This document shows, piece by piece, positions 8,253-13,568 of a DNA stretch of 21,198 bases. Under the pieces are notes generated by a model. That model was not told the origin of the DNA, did not search any database, and saw nothing but the letters and a program-made list of their open reading frames with translations. How positions within the stretch are numbered: position 1 is the stretch's first letter; every line of letters starts with the position of its first letter. Location of the stretch: the NCBI GenBank assembly GCA_017509065.1, contig JAFWQM010000143.1, positions 1 to 21,198 on the forward strand, written 5' to 3'. The stretch is from Clostridia bacterium. Lineage in GTDB: Bacteria > Bacillota_A > Clostridia > Christensenellales > Aristaeellaceae. A program made the position numbers and the translations under genes.

Positions 8253-8387
8253 GTGGACAAAGCGCTGACGACCGCCAGTGGCGGATATTTCGTCAGCGCT
8301 TTGATCAACCGAAACAAGCAATCTCCCCTGTGGGGAGTTGCGCCGATTGAGGTTGCGGACTGCTCGAACACCTCTGAGAGGGGGTGA
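8253..8387 (+). other. Possible 44-codon leader reading frame overlapping the small peptide gene
   Basis: A frame from GTG 8253 stays open for 44 codons, includes ALINRNKQSPLWGVAPIEVA and ends in TGA at 8385-8387, where TGATG joins it to the ATG of the 25-residue peptide. Such an overlap often marks translational coupling. The nearest ribosome-like site (GGGAG, 8230-8234) is too far from the GTG and part of the frame lies inside a strong hairpin, so actual translation is uncertain. Confidence 0.35.
8259..8302 (+). promoter_or_regulatory. Nested hairpin in the leader of the small-peptide transcript
   Basis: A perfect 13-bp stem (AAAGCGCTGACGA at 8259-8271 with its complement at 8290-8302) encloses a second perfect stem CCGCC-AGT-GGCGG (8272-8284). 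No U run follows, so it is not a terminator; it may protect the 5' region of the RNA or control translation of the peptide downstream. Confidence 0.6.
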
Positions 8388-8464
8388 TGCGAATGCGTAT
8401 TACATTCCATATTGGAAAGTACACTGTGACCATCGTCATCAGCGAAACGCATCGCGTAGATTAG
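8387..8464 (+). CDS. Small hydrophobic peptide of 25 aa, candidate type I toxin-like product
   Basis: The frame starts at ATG 8387 (a second in-frame ATG is at 8393) and ends with TAG at 8462. Its core MRITFHIGKYTVTIVIS is a short hydrophobic, beta-branched segment with a few basic residues, followed by a polar tail ending HRVD. A purine-rich ribosome site GAGAGGGGG (8376-8384) is close to the first ATG, better spaced for the second. It is carried by the transcript from 8176 and faces an antisense RNA from 8637-8664. I have an impression that similar small frames recur in Clostridia, but cannot verify this. Function not known; toxin is an inference from layout. Confidence 0.55.
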   Translation: MRMRITFHIGKYTVTIVISETHRVD

Positions 8465-8522
8465 CGAACGGCGAAGCCGTTTCGCGGGTCGCCGGGCCCC
8501 GACTGGGAGCACGGCGACAATC

Positions 8523-8630
8523 TAACAAAAAGAACAGCCGCCACTCTGCCAAGTGACGGCTGTTCTTGCGATGTGAATCGCAAGCATAGAATAAACTTCA
8601 GAGAGTAACCGCGTGCGTGGTTCACTCCTC
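8523..8630 (-). ncRNA. Candidate antisense small RNA, about 105 nt
   Basis: A minus-strand promoter at 8637-8664 would start an RNA near 8630 that ends at the terminator around 8525. From 5' to 3' it can fold an imperfect hairpin (GAGTGAACC / GGTTACTC, about 8602-8627), a perfect 8-bp hairpin CTTGCGAT-TCAC-ATCGCAAG (8566-8585) and the terminator stem. It contains no convincing reading frame. Its 3' part is complementary to the 3' end of the peptide mRNA, the arrangement found in Firmicute type I toxin-antitoxin pairs such as those of the txpA/ratA kind. Confidence 0.55.
8525..8567. terminator. Shared terminator of the small-peptide mRNA and the antisense RNA
   Basis: A 16-bp stem (8530-8545 with 8552-8567, one mismatch/G-U, loop CTGCCA) is strong in both directions. 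On the minus strand it is followed by TTTTGTTAG, a good intrinsic terminator for the antisense RNA. On the plus strand the T run is poor, so forward transcripts may extend somewhat beyond it into the next hairpin (8566-8585). Confidence 0.75.
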
Positions 8631-8636
8631 GTCTAT

Positions 8637-8664
8637 ATTATACCCCATTCAGAAAAAAAGTCAA
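8637..8664 (-). promoter_or_regulatory. Promoter of the antisense RNA
   Basis: On the minus strand TTGACT (8664-8659), a 16-base spacer and perfect TATAAT (8642-8637). No gene follows in that direction before the terminator at 8525-8567, so a short noncoding transcript is the natural product. Confidence 0.75.
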
Positions 8665-8706
8665 GAACCATTACCGCGCTAAATCAAACAAAGGAGTGAC
8701 GCATCC

Positions 8707-9024
8707 ATGGAACGCTTTGCCTGGAAGGGACGCATCAAAGAAGGGATGCAGGCGGAATACAAGCGCCGCCACGACGAAATCTGGCCGGAAATGATTGAAC
8801 TGCTCAAATCCGCGGGCATCAAAAACTACACCATCTGGAGCGACGGCCGCGACGTGTTCGGCTATTATGAATGCGAAAAGGGCATCGCCTTTGCTGAAAA
8901 GACCCAGGCGGAAAGCCCCATCGTGGACAAGTGGAACGAGTACATGGACGATGTGCTGGAGCTGGTCATGGACCCTGTGACCGGCGCGCAGCCAAAGCTG
9001 AAGATGATGTTTAAGATGGAGTGA
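8707..9024 (+). CDS. rhaM: L-rhamnose mutarotase
   Basis: RhaM interconverts the alpha and beta anomers of L-rhamnose so that rhamnose isomerase receives the right form. The 105-residue protein has all family landmarks: YKRRHDEIWPEMIELL with H22 at the position of the E. coli catalytic His, IKNYTIWSDG, FGYYECE, and VDKWNEYMDDVLE. AGGAG (8692-8696) precedes the ATG by 10 bases. Its place 546 bases after the GH112 gene, with the peptide/antisense module in between, suggests the two once formed a simple operon. No promoter of its own was recognised. It converges on the lacI gene, with a repeat hairpin at 9026-9109 between them. Isomerase, kinase and aldolase genes for rhamnose are not in the window. 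Confidence 0.95.
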   Translation: MERFAWKGRIKEGMQAEYKRRHDEIWPEMIELLKSAGIKNYTIWSDGRDVFGYYECEKGIAFAEKTQAESPIVDKWNEYMDDVLELVMDPVTGAQPKLKMMFKME

Positions 9025-9025
9025 A

Positions 9026-9109
9026 GATGAGGGATTAGGGAATAGGGATTAGAGACGAAGGAGGCGGAGAGGACACTCCGTCCTAATCTCTTGTCCCTAA
9101 TCCCTCATC
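9026..9109. repeat. GGGATTA-type repeat, copy 2, as an inverted repeat between convergent genes
   Basis: A perfect 16-base arm (9026-9041) is repeated in inverse orientation at 9094-9109, with further partial pairing inside (ATTAGAGA-like and GGAG/CTCC segments). The left arm holds the same 22-base heptamer block as copy 1 (9031-9052). The element fills the gap between rhaM and lacI and its right arm supplies the lacI stop codon (9097-9099). It can act as a bidirectional terminator, and its shape recalls a miniature inverted-repeat element. Confidence 0.8.
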
Positions 9110-10116
9110 CTGGCGCAGCTGTCCCGATACACAAACTCCCATCCCGCGTCCATCCGCTTTTCCTCGCCGCTGAGCAGCAGCTTCACGGCGTCCGCGCCCA
9201 ATTCCTGCTGGCGCATATCAATGCTGGTGAGGGCGGGGGAGAGGTACGGCGCGCAGAAGAGGTTGTCGCAGCCAAGAACGGATAAATCCTCCGGAAGGCG
9301 CAGGCCGCGCTTCCGGGCGGCGGCCATGCAGCCCATGGCCACCAGGTCGTTGAGCGCAATCACCGCCGTGGGCCAGTAGGCGGGCAGGAGGGAGGAAAGC
9401 ATTTCATCCAGCGCCGCTTCGCCCGCTTCCGCTGTGCCCTTGCAGAAAACGCGGTAGCTGGCAATGCAGGGCAAGTGTGCTTCTTTCAGCCCTTCCATGT
9501 AGCCCACGTCCCTGCGTTGCTCGTCGCGGTCCTGCTCCGTCCCGCCGATGAACGCGATCCTTTCATGCCCCAGGCCCACCAGATAGGAAACCGCCTGGCG
9601 CGTGATTTCCGCCATGGGATAGGTGATGGTGGGATATTTAAAATAGGAAGGCACGCAGCCGATCAGCACGATCTGCATGTACTGCCTCAGCTCCCGGAGC
9701 GTGGTCAAAAGCCGCTTGTTCAGCTCGGGCGATAAATACTCCACGCAAACGATCAGCCCGTCCAGCCGGCGGCTGGCAAAGGACAGGGCGGGGCGCTCGT
9801 CGCTGATGCTGCTCCACGGAAACAGGCTGATCAGGTGGCCGTTCCGCCGGGCCTCGTCGTTCGCACCGGTAAAGAGCATGGCGTAGTTGGGGTTCAGGAG
9901 CTTCGGCAGGATCATGCCCAGGGTGTAAGTCTTTTTGCTGGTCATGCCTTGGGCGATGGCGCTCGGCCTGTAATTGTGGCGGGCAATGGCGGCCTCGACC
10001 TTTTTTTTTGTTTCGGCGGAAACGCTGCCGTTTCCCCGCAGCACCCTGGAAACCGTGGTGATGGACACGCCCGCTTCCGCGGCGATGTCGTAAATCGTGC
10101 TTCCGGATGTACCCAA
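9097..10116 (-). CDS. LacI-family transcriptional regulator
   Basis: Residues 7-60 form the LacI helix-turn-helix and hinge: TIYDIAAEAGVSITTVSRVL followed by YRPSAIAQGMTSKKTYTLG. The remainder is a periplasmic-binding-protein-like effector domain (ILPKLLNPNYA, HERIAFIGGTEQDR, PTAVIALNDLVAMGCM, LSVLGCDNLFCAPYLSPALT). Total length of 339 residues is standard. The start is a TTG (10116-10114) with AGGGGGTG 7 bases upstream; no ATG fits the family N-terminus. It is divergent from the GH105 gene and has its own promoter at 10210-10238; operators at 10170, 10247 and 10356 suggest that it controls itself and the pectin operon, with an oligosaccharide or rhamnose-related effector. The last residues are encoded by the repeat at 9094-9109. 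Confidence 0.93.
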   Translation of the reverse strand: MGTSGSTIYDIAAEAGVSITTVSRVLRGNGSVSAETKKKVEAAIARHNYRPSAIAQGMTSKKTYTLGMILPKLLNPNYAMLFTGANDEARRNGHLISLFPWSSISDERPALSFASRRLDGLIVCVEYLSPELNKRLLTTLRELRQYMQIVLIGCVPSYFKYPTITYPMAEITRQAVSYLVGLGHERIAFIGGTEQDRDEQRRDVGYMEGLKEAHLPCIASYRVFCKGTAEAGEAALDEMLSSLLPAYWPTAVIALNDLVAMGCMAAARKRGLRLPEDLSVLGCDNLFCAPYLSPALTSIDMRQQELGADAVKLLLSGEEKRMDAGWEFVYRDSCARMRD

Positions 10117-10169
10117 AGCGGTTCACCCCCTGTATTTGCGCCCGTGCCGGTTCCCGCTTTCGGATGCAG

Positions 10170-10183
10170 TGAAAGCGCTTTTC
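10170..10183. promoter_or_regulatory. LacI/CcpA-type operator, box 1
   Basis: TGAAAGCGCTTTTC contains the perfect palindrome AAAGCGCTTT. It lies about 20-33 bases downstream of the predicted lacI transcription start, where binding would block elongation, so it suits autoregulation. Confidence 0.6.
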
Positions 10184-10209
10184 CGAACCCGGAGCTGTTC
10201 ACTGATTCG

Positions 10210-10238
10210 ATTATAACAGATTCCCGTCCATTCATCAA
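10210..10238 (-). promoter_or_regulatory. Promoter of the lacI-family gene
   Basis: Minus strand TTGATG (10238-10233), 17-base spacer, perfect TATAAT (10215-10210). The predicted start near 10203 leaves about 87 bases of leader including operator box 1. Confidence 0.75.
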
Positions 10239-10246
10239 GACAAAAT

Positions 10247-10260
10247 TGAAAGCGTTTTCC
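10247..10260. promoter_or_regulatory. LacI/CcpA-type operator, box 2
   Basis: TGAAAGCGTTTTCC matches the cre pattern TGWNANCGNTNWCA except for the last base. It sits just upstream of the lacI -35 box and about 70 bases upstream of the GH105 promoter, so it could serve either promoter or support looping with boxes 1 and 3. Confidence 0.55.
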
Positions 10261-10327
10261 GGTTTTTTTGACAGAAAACCCGAATCATGCGTTAAAATGT
10301 TTTTCGGAAAGACATTTCAGAAAGGTA

Positions 10328-10356
10328 TTGACAAGGAAATGGATGAATTGTATAAT
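10328..10356 (+). promoter_or_regulatory. Promoter of the GH105-led pectin operon
   Basis: TTGACA (10328-10333), 17-base spacer, TATAAT (10351-10356): full consensus. Transcription should start near 10363, inside operator box 3. Such a strong promoter under a repressor site fits a tightly inducible operon. Confidence 0.87.
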
Positions 10357-10369
10357 GAAAGCGCTAACA
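10356..10369. promoter_or_regulatory. LacI/CcpA-type operator, box 3
   Basis: TGAAAGCGCTAACA fits the cre pattern TGWNANCGNTNWCA at every defined position and overlaps the last base of the -10 box and the expected transcription start. Either the local LacI-family protein or CcpA bound here would block initiation. Confidence 0.7.
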
Positions 10370-10390
10370 ATGACAAGGCGGGAAAGGCGT

Positions 10391-11449
10391 ATGACGAGGA
10401 ATTATCACGAGATCGCGGACAAGGTGCTGAACATGCTGAAGGCCGCCGACGGCAACGACCCGTCCAACGGCCATCTGACCATGGACAACTGGGAATGGCC
10501 CACGGGCGTGGCGCTGTACGGCATCTACAAAACGTATCAGCAGAGCGGCGATAAAGCCATCCTGGACTACCTGACCGGCTGGTACGGCGACATGCTCAGC
10601 CGCGAAAAGCAGCCGCACCGCAACGTGAACACCGTCGCCCCCGTGCTGACGCTGACCTGCCTCTATGACGAAACGAAGAATCCTGAATACCTGCCCGTGA
10701 TCGAAAGCTGGATCGACTGGGTGATGCAGGAGATGCCGCGAACCGAATACGGCGGACTCCAGCACTGCACGGTCTGGAATAAGCATTATCAGCAGCTCTG
10801 GTGCGACACGCTGTTCATGGTGGGCCTGTTCCTGGCCAAGGCGGGCGTGGCGCTGAATCGGCCCGAGCTGATCGAGGAAGCGGAATATCAGTTTTTGATC
10901 CACATCCGCTACTTGCAGAACAAGGTGAACGGCCTGTTCTACCACGGTTGGACGTTCGACCGGCGGCACAATTTCGCCGAAGCCTTCTGGGCCCGCGGCA
11001 ACGCCTGGTTCACCGCCGCGGCCATCGAACTGTTTGACATCACGAAGCGCGAAAATGCCGCCATGCGTTTGATCAAAGCCGCCTGGCAGGATCAGGCCCT
11101 GGCCCTGTGGAAATACCAGCGGGTGAACGGCCTGTATACCACCCTCATCAACGTGGAGGAAACCTACTGCGAAACCAGCGCCACCGCCGCCATCGCCTAT
11201 GGGATTTTGAAGGGCGTGCGCCTCGGCTGGCTGCCGCAGGAGCAGTACGCGCAGATGGGCCTGCTGTCCGCCAATGCCGTGATCGATCAGATCGACGAGA
11301 CCGGTGCGGTGCAGGGCGTCAGCGGCGGCACCGGCATGGGCCACGACCTGGAGCACTACAAGAAAATCATCGTCACCCCAACCGCCTACGGCCAGGGGCT
11401 CACGTTCCTGATGCTGACGGAGATGATGCGGGGGGAGTACTGGAATTAG
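10391..11449 (+). CDS. GH105 unsaturated rhamnogalacturonyl/galacturonyl hydrolase (YteR/YesR-like)
   Basis: This enzyme removes the unsaturated galacturonic acid left at the non-reducing end by pectate or rhamnogalacturonan lyases. The 352-residue protein has the family signs: WEWPTGVALYGIYK (35-48), NKHYQQLWCDTLFMVGLFLA with D139 matching the catalytic Asp of YteR, and FWARGNAWFTAA (199-210). It has no signal peptide, so it acts in the cytoplasm on imported oligosaccharides. I place the start at ATG 10391 because the promoter and operator end at 10369; a longer open frame from 10268 runs through them. The ribosome site (GGGAAAGG) is weak. It is first in the operon followed by the ABC importer after a repeat-filled gap. 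Confidence 0.92.
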   Translation: MTRNYHEIADKVLNMLKAADGNDPSNGHLTMDNWEWPTGVALYGIYKTYQQSGDKAILDYLTGWYGDMLSREKQPHRNVNTVAPVLTLTCLYDETKNPEYLPVIESWIDWVMQEMPRTEYGGLQHCTVWNKHYQQLWCDTLFMVGLFLAKAGVALNRPELIEEAEYQFLIHIRYLQNKVNGLFYHGWTFDRRHNFAEAFWARGNAWFTAAAIELFDITKRENAAMRLIKAAWQDQALALWKYQRVNGLYTTLINVEETYCETSATAAIAYGILKGVRLGWLPQEQYAQMGLLSANAVIDQIDETGAVQGVSGGTGMGHDLEHYKKIIVTPTAYGQGLTFLMLTEMMRGEYWN

Positions 11450-11450
11450 A

Positions 11451-11572
11451 GGGATTAGGGATTGGGCGAAAAATTGTCTGGGCACTGAATCCCGAATCCA
11501 GAGTTCCATATCCTGATAGACTGTTCATTTTATCATTTCACATTATAAACTAATCCCTAATCCCTGATTCCT
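11451..11572. repeat. GGGATTA-type repeat, copy 3, inverted arms around 88 bases
   Basis: GGGATTAGGGATT (11451-11463) is repeated inversely at 11552-11564, with related extensions (CTGATTCCT to 11572; also a GAATCCCGAATCC stretch inside). It fills most of the 144 bases between the GH105 and permease genes and begins 2 bases after the GH105 stop. It may form a hairpin in the operon mRNA. The core between the arms differs from that of copy 2. Confidence 0.75.
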
Positions 11573-11593
11573 AAAAGAAAGGACAGAAAGCCT

Positions 11594-12550
11594 ATGACCA
11601 CCAAGGCCGCGGAACGGAAAAAGCTCCATGGCACGGGCCTGAGATACTGGATCAAGCTGCGGGCGGACATCAAACGGGACAAATGGCTGTACCTGCTTTT
11701 GCTCCCGGGAGTGGTTTATTTTATCGTGTTCAAGTATCTGCCCATGTTCGGCATCGTGATCGCGTTTGAAAACTACGTGCCGTATTCCGGCGTACTGGGC
11801 AGCCAATGGGTGGGCTTCAAGTGGTTCCAGTATTTCTTCAAGTTCCCGGCCTGGCTCACGTATCTGAAAAATACGCTGATCCTGTCCTTCATGAACATCA
11901 TTTTCTATTTCCCCGCGCCAATCATTCTGGCGCTGATGCTGAATGAAATGCGCTCGCTGCACTACAAAAAGCTGCTGCAAACGCTTTTGTATGTGCCGCA
12001 CTTCATTTCCATCGTGATCGTGGTGTCCATTACCTTCGTGATGTTCGGGCCTTCCGGTATCGTGTACAAGGGCACGGAAATGATCTTAGGCCATCCCATC
12101 AACTACATGGGTTCCCCCGACACCTTCCGCTGGATGATCATCGGCCAGACGATCTGGAAGGAAACCGGCTGGGGCACCATCATCTTCCTGGCGGCGCTGA
12201 CCAACGTGGACACCCAGCTGTATGAGGCCGCCATGGTGGACGGCGCGGGCCGCCTGCGCCGCCTGTGGCATATCACACTTCCCGCCATCCGCTCCACCAT
12301 TGTGCTGATGCTGATCCTGCGCATGGGCTCCATGCTGGACACCGGCTACGACCACCTGATCCTGATGGCGAACCCGCTGAACCGCAAGGCGTCCCAGACC
12401 CTGGACGTGTTCGTGTACCAGCAGGGCATCCAGCAGGGCCAGTTCAGCTACGCTTCCGCCATCGGCCTGATGAAGTCCATCGTCAGCGTAACATTGGTGG
12501 TCACGTCCAACAAGATCGCGCATCTGCTGGGCGAGCAGGGCCTGTACTGA
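11594..12550 (+). CDS. ABC sugar importer permease, LplB-like
   Basis: The 318-residue inner-membrane protein begins with a basic cytoplasmic segment and the hallmark DKWLYLLLLPGVVYFIVFKYLPMFG-type first helix of LplB/YtcP-class oligosaccharide importers. About six membrane helices can be seen, and the EAA loop that docks the ATPase reads YEAAMVDGAGRLRRLWHITL (from about residue 208). Relatives move pectin-derived and other complex oligosaccharides. AAGGA lies about 10 bases before ATG. It precedes its partner permease by 16 bases. No ATPase gene is present, as is usual for this class, which shares an MsmK-type ATPase encoded elsewhere. Confidence 0.92.
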   Translation: MTTKAAERKKLHGTGLRYWIKLRADIKRDKWLYLLLLPGVVYFIVFKYLPMFGIVIAFENYVPYSGVLGSQWVGFKWFQYFFKFPAWLTYLKNTLILSFMNIIFYFPAPIILALMLNEMRSLHYKKLLQTLLYVPHFISIVIVVSITFVMFGPSGIVYKGTEMILGHPINYMGSPDTFRWMIIGQTIWKETGWGTIIFLAALTNVDTQLYEAAMVDGAGRLRRLWHITLPAIRSTIVLMLILRMGSMLDTGYDHLILMANPLNRKASQTLDVFVYQQGIQQGQFSYASAIGLMKSIVSVTLVVTSNKIAHLLGEQGLY

Positions 12551-12566
12551 GGAAGGAGGAATTCAG

Positions 12567-13511
12567 ATGGCAGAACAGACGATTTCTCCGAAGAACAAAA
12601 AGATGATCGTGTCTACCGGCCCGGTGGGTCAGAACGCCACGGTCAGCAGCCGCATCTTCGACGCCTTCAACTATATTTTCCTCACCCTGGTGGCCCTGAC
12701 CACGATTTTCCCCTTCATCTATATCATCGGCGCGTCCTTCGCCACGGAGTACGAAATCGCCACCCGGCCCATGTTCATCATCCCCCGGGACGTGACGGTG
12801 AACGCCTACCGCTTCATCTTCTCGTCCAACAAGATTTTGCAGGGCTTCGGCAACTCCATTTTCATTACCGCCTGCGGCACGGCCATCAACCTGTTTTTCA
12901 CCGTCACCATGGCATACGCCATTTCCAAGCCCCGCCTGCGGGGACGGAACTTCTTCCTGAACATGGTCATTTTCTCCATGTTCTTCTCCGGCGGCATGAT
13001 CCCCGGCTACATCGTGGTGGCCAATATCCTGAACCTCAAAAACACCTACTGGTCGGTGCTGCTGCCCGGCGCTATATCCGCCTATAACATGATGATCGTG
13101 AAGAACTTCTTCCAGGGCATTCCCCAGGAGCTGGAAGAATCCGCCGCCATCGACGGCTGCACGGACATCGGCGTGCTGCTGCGCATCGTGCTTCCGCTGT
13201 CGCTTCCGGTGCTCGCGACCTTCGGCCTGTTCTACGCCGTGGGCCACTGGAACGCCTACTTCGGCGCCATGATCTACATGACCGGCGCAAAACAGAAATG
13301 GCCCCTGCAGGTGCTGCTGCGGGAGCTGATCATCATGTCCAACGGCTCCGCGGGCGATATGAACAACCTCGACCCCGAGTTCGTCCAGCCCCCCGAGCAG
13401 TCCATCAAAATGGCGGTCATCGTCGTCTCCACTGTGCCCATCATGTGCGTGTACCCCTTCCTGCAGAAGTATTTCGTGAAGGGCGTTATGGTGGGAGCGC
13501 TGAAAGGATAA
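12567..13511 (+). CDS. ABC sugar importer permease, YtcP-like
   Basis: This 314-residue membrane protein is the second permease of the importer. Its start region RIFDAFNYIFLTLVALTTIF leads into the first of about six helices, RPMFIIPRDVTVNAYRFIF is typical of YtcP relatives, and the EAA loop reads LEESAAIDGCTDIGVLLRIV (about 187-206). It ends with VKGVMVGALKG, the conserved C-terminus of this group. AAGGAGG (12553-12559) is 7 bases before ATG and the gap to lplB is 16 bases, so the two are translated from the same message. The binding-protein gene follows after 57 bases with a small hairpin between. Confidence 0.92.
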   Translation: MAEQTISPKNKKMIVSTGPVGQNATVSSRIFDAFNYIFLTLVALTTIFPFIYIIGASFATEYEIATRPMFIIPRDVTVNAYRFIFSSNKILQGFGNSIFITACGTAINLFFTVTMAYAISKPRLRGRNFFLNMVIFSMFFSGGMIPGYIVVANILNLKNTYWSVLLPGAISAYNMMIVKNFFQGIPQELEESAAIDGCTDIGVLLRIVLPLSLPVLATFGLFYAVGHWNAYFGAMIYMTGAKQKWPLQVLLRELIIMSNGSAGDMNNLDPEFVQPPEQSIKMAVIVVSTVPIMCVYPFLQKYFVKGVMVGALKG

Positions 13512-13529
13512 TCACAAACCTGTATCCTA

Positions 13530-13542
13530 CCGCCATAGGCGG
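13530..13542 (+). promoter_or_regulatory. Small intercistronic hairpin before the binding-protein gene
   Basis: CCGCC-ATA-GGCGG followed by an A-rich stretch and then AAGGAGG. Without a U run it is not a terminator; hairpins at this place in importer operons can stabilise the binding-protein part of the message. That role here is inference. Confidence 0.35.
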
Positions 13543-13568
13543 GAAAAAATAAAAGGAGGCAATTTGCT

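Noticed and set aside
8259..8302. LacI operator in the nested hairpin (AAAGCGCT / AGCGCTTT)
   Set aside because: Each arm resembles half an operator, but the 13-bp pairing and position inside a transcribed leader fit RNA structure better.
10268..10390. N-terminal extension of the GH105 protein
   Set aside because: The stretch holds the promoter and operator, so it cannot be transcribed from that promoter; family similarity begins at 10391.
3812..11572. CRISPR array or eukaryotic telomere contamination
   Set aside because: The heptamer blocks are far apart, inverted and in gaps between ordinary bacterial genes; no regular spacers and no long tandem array.
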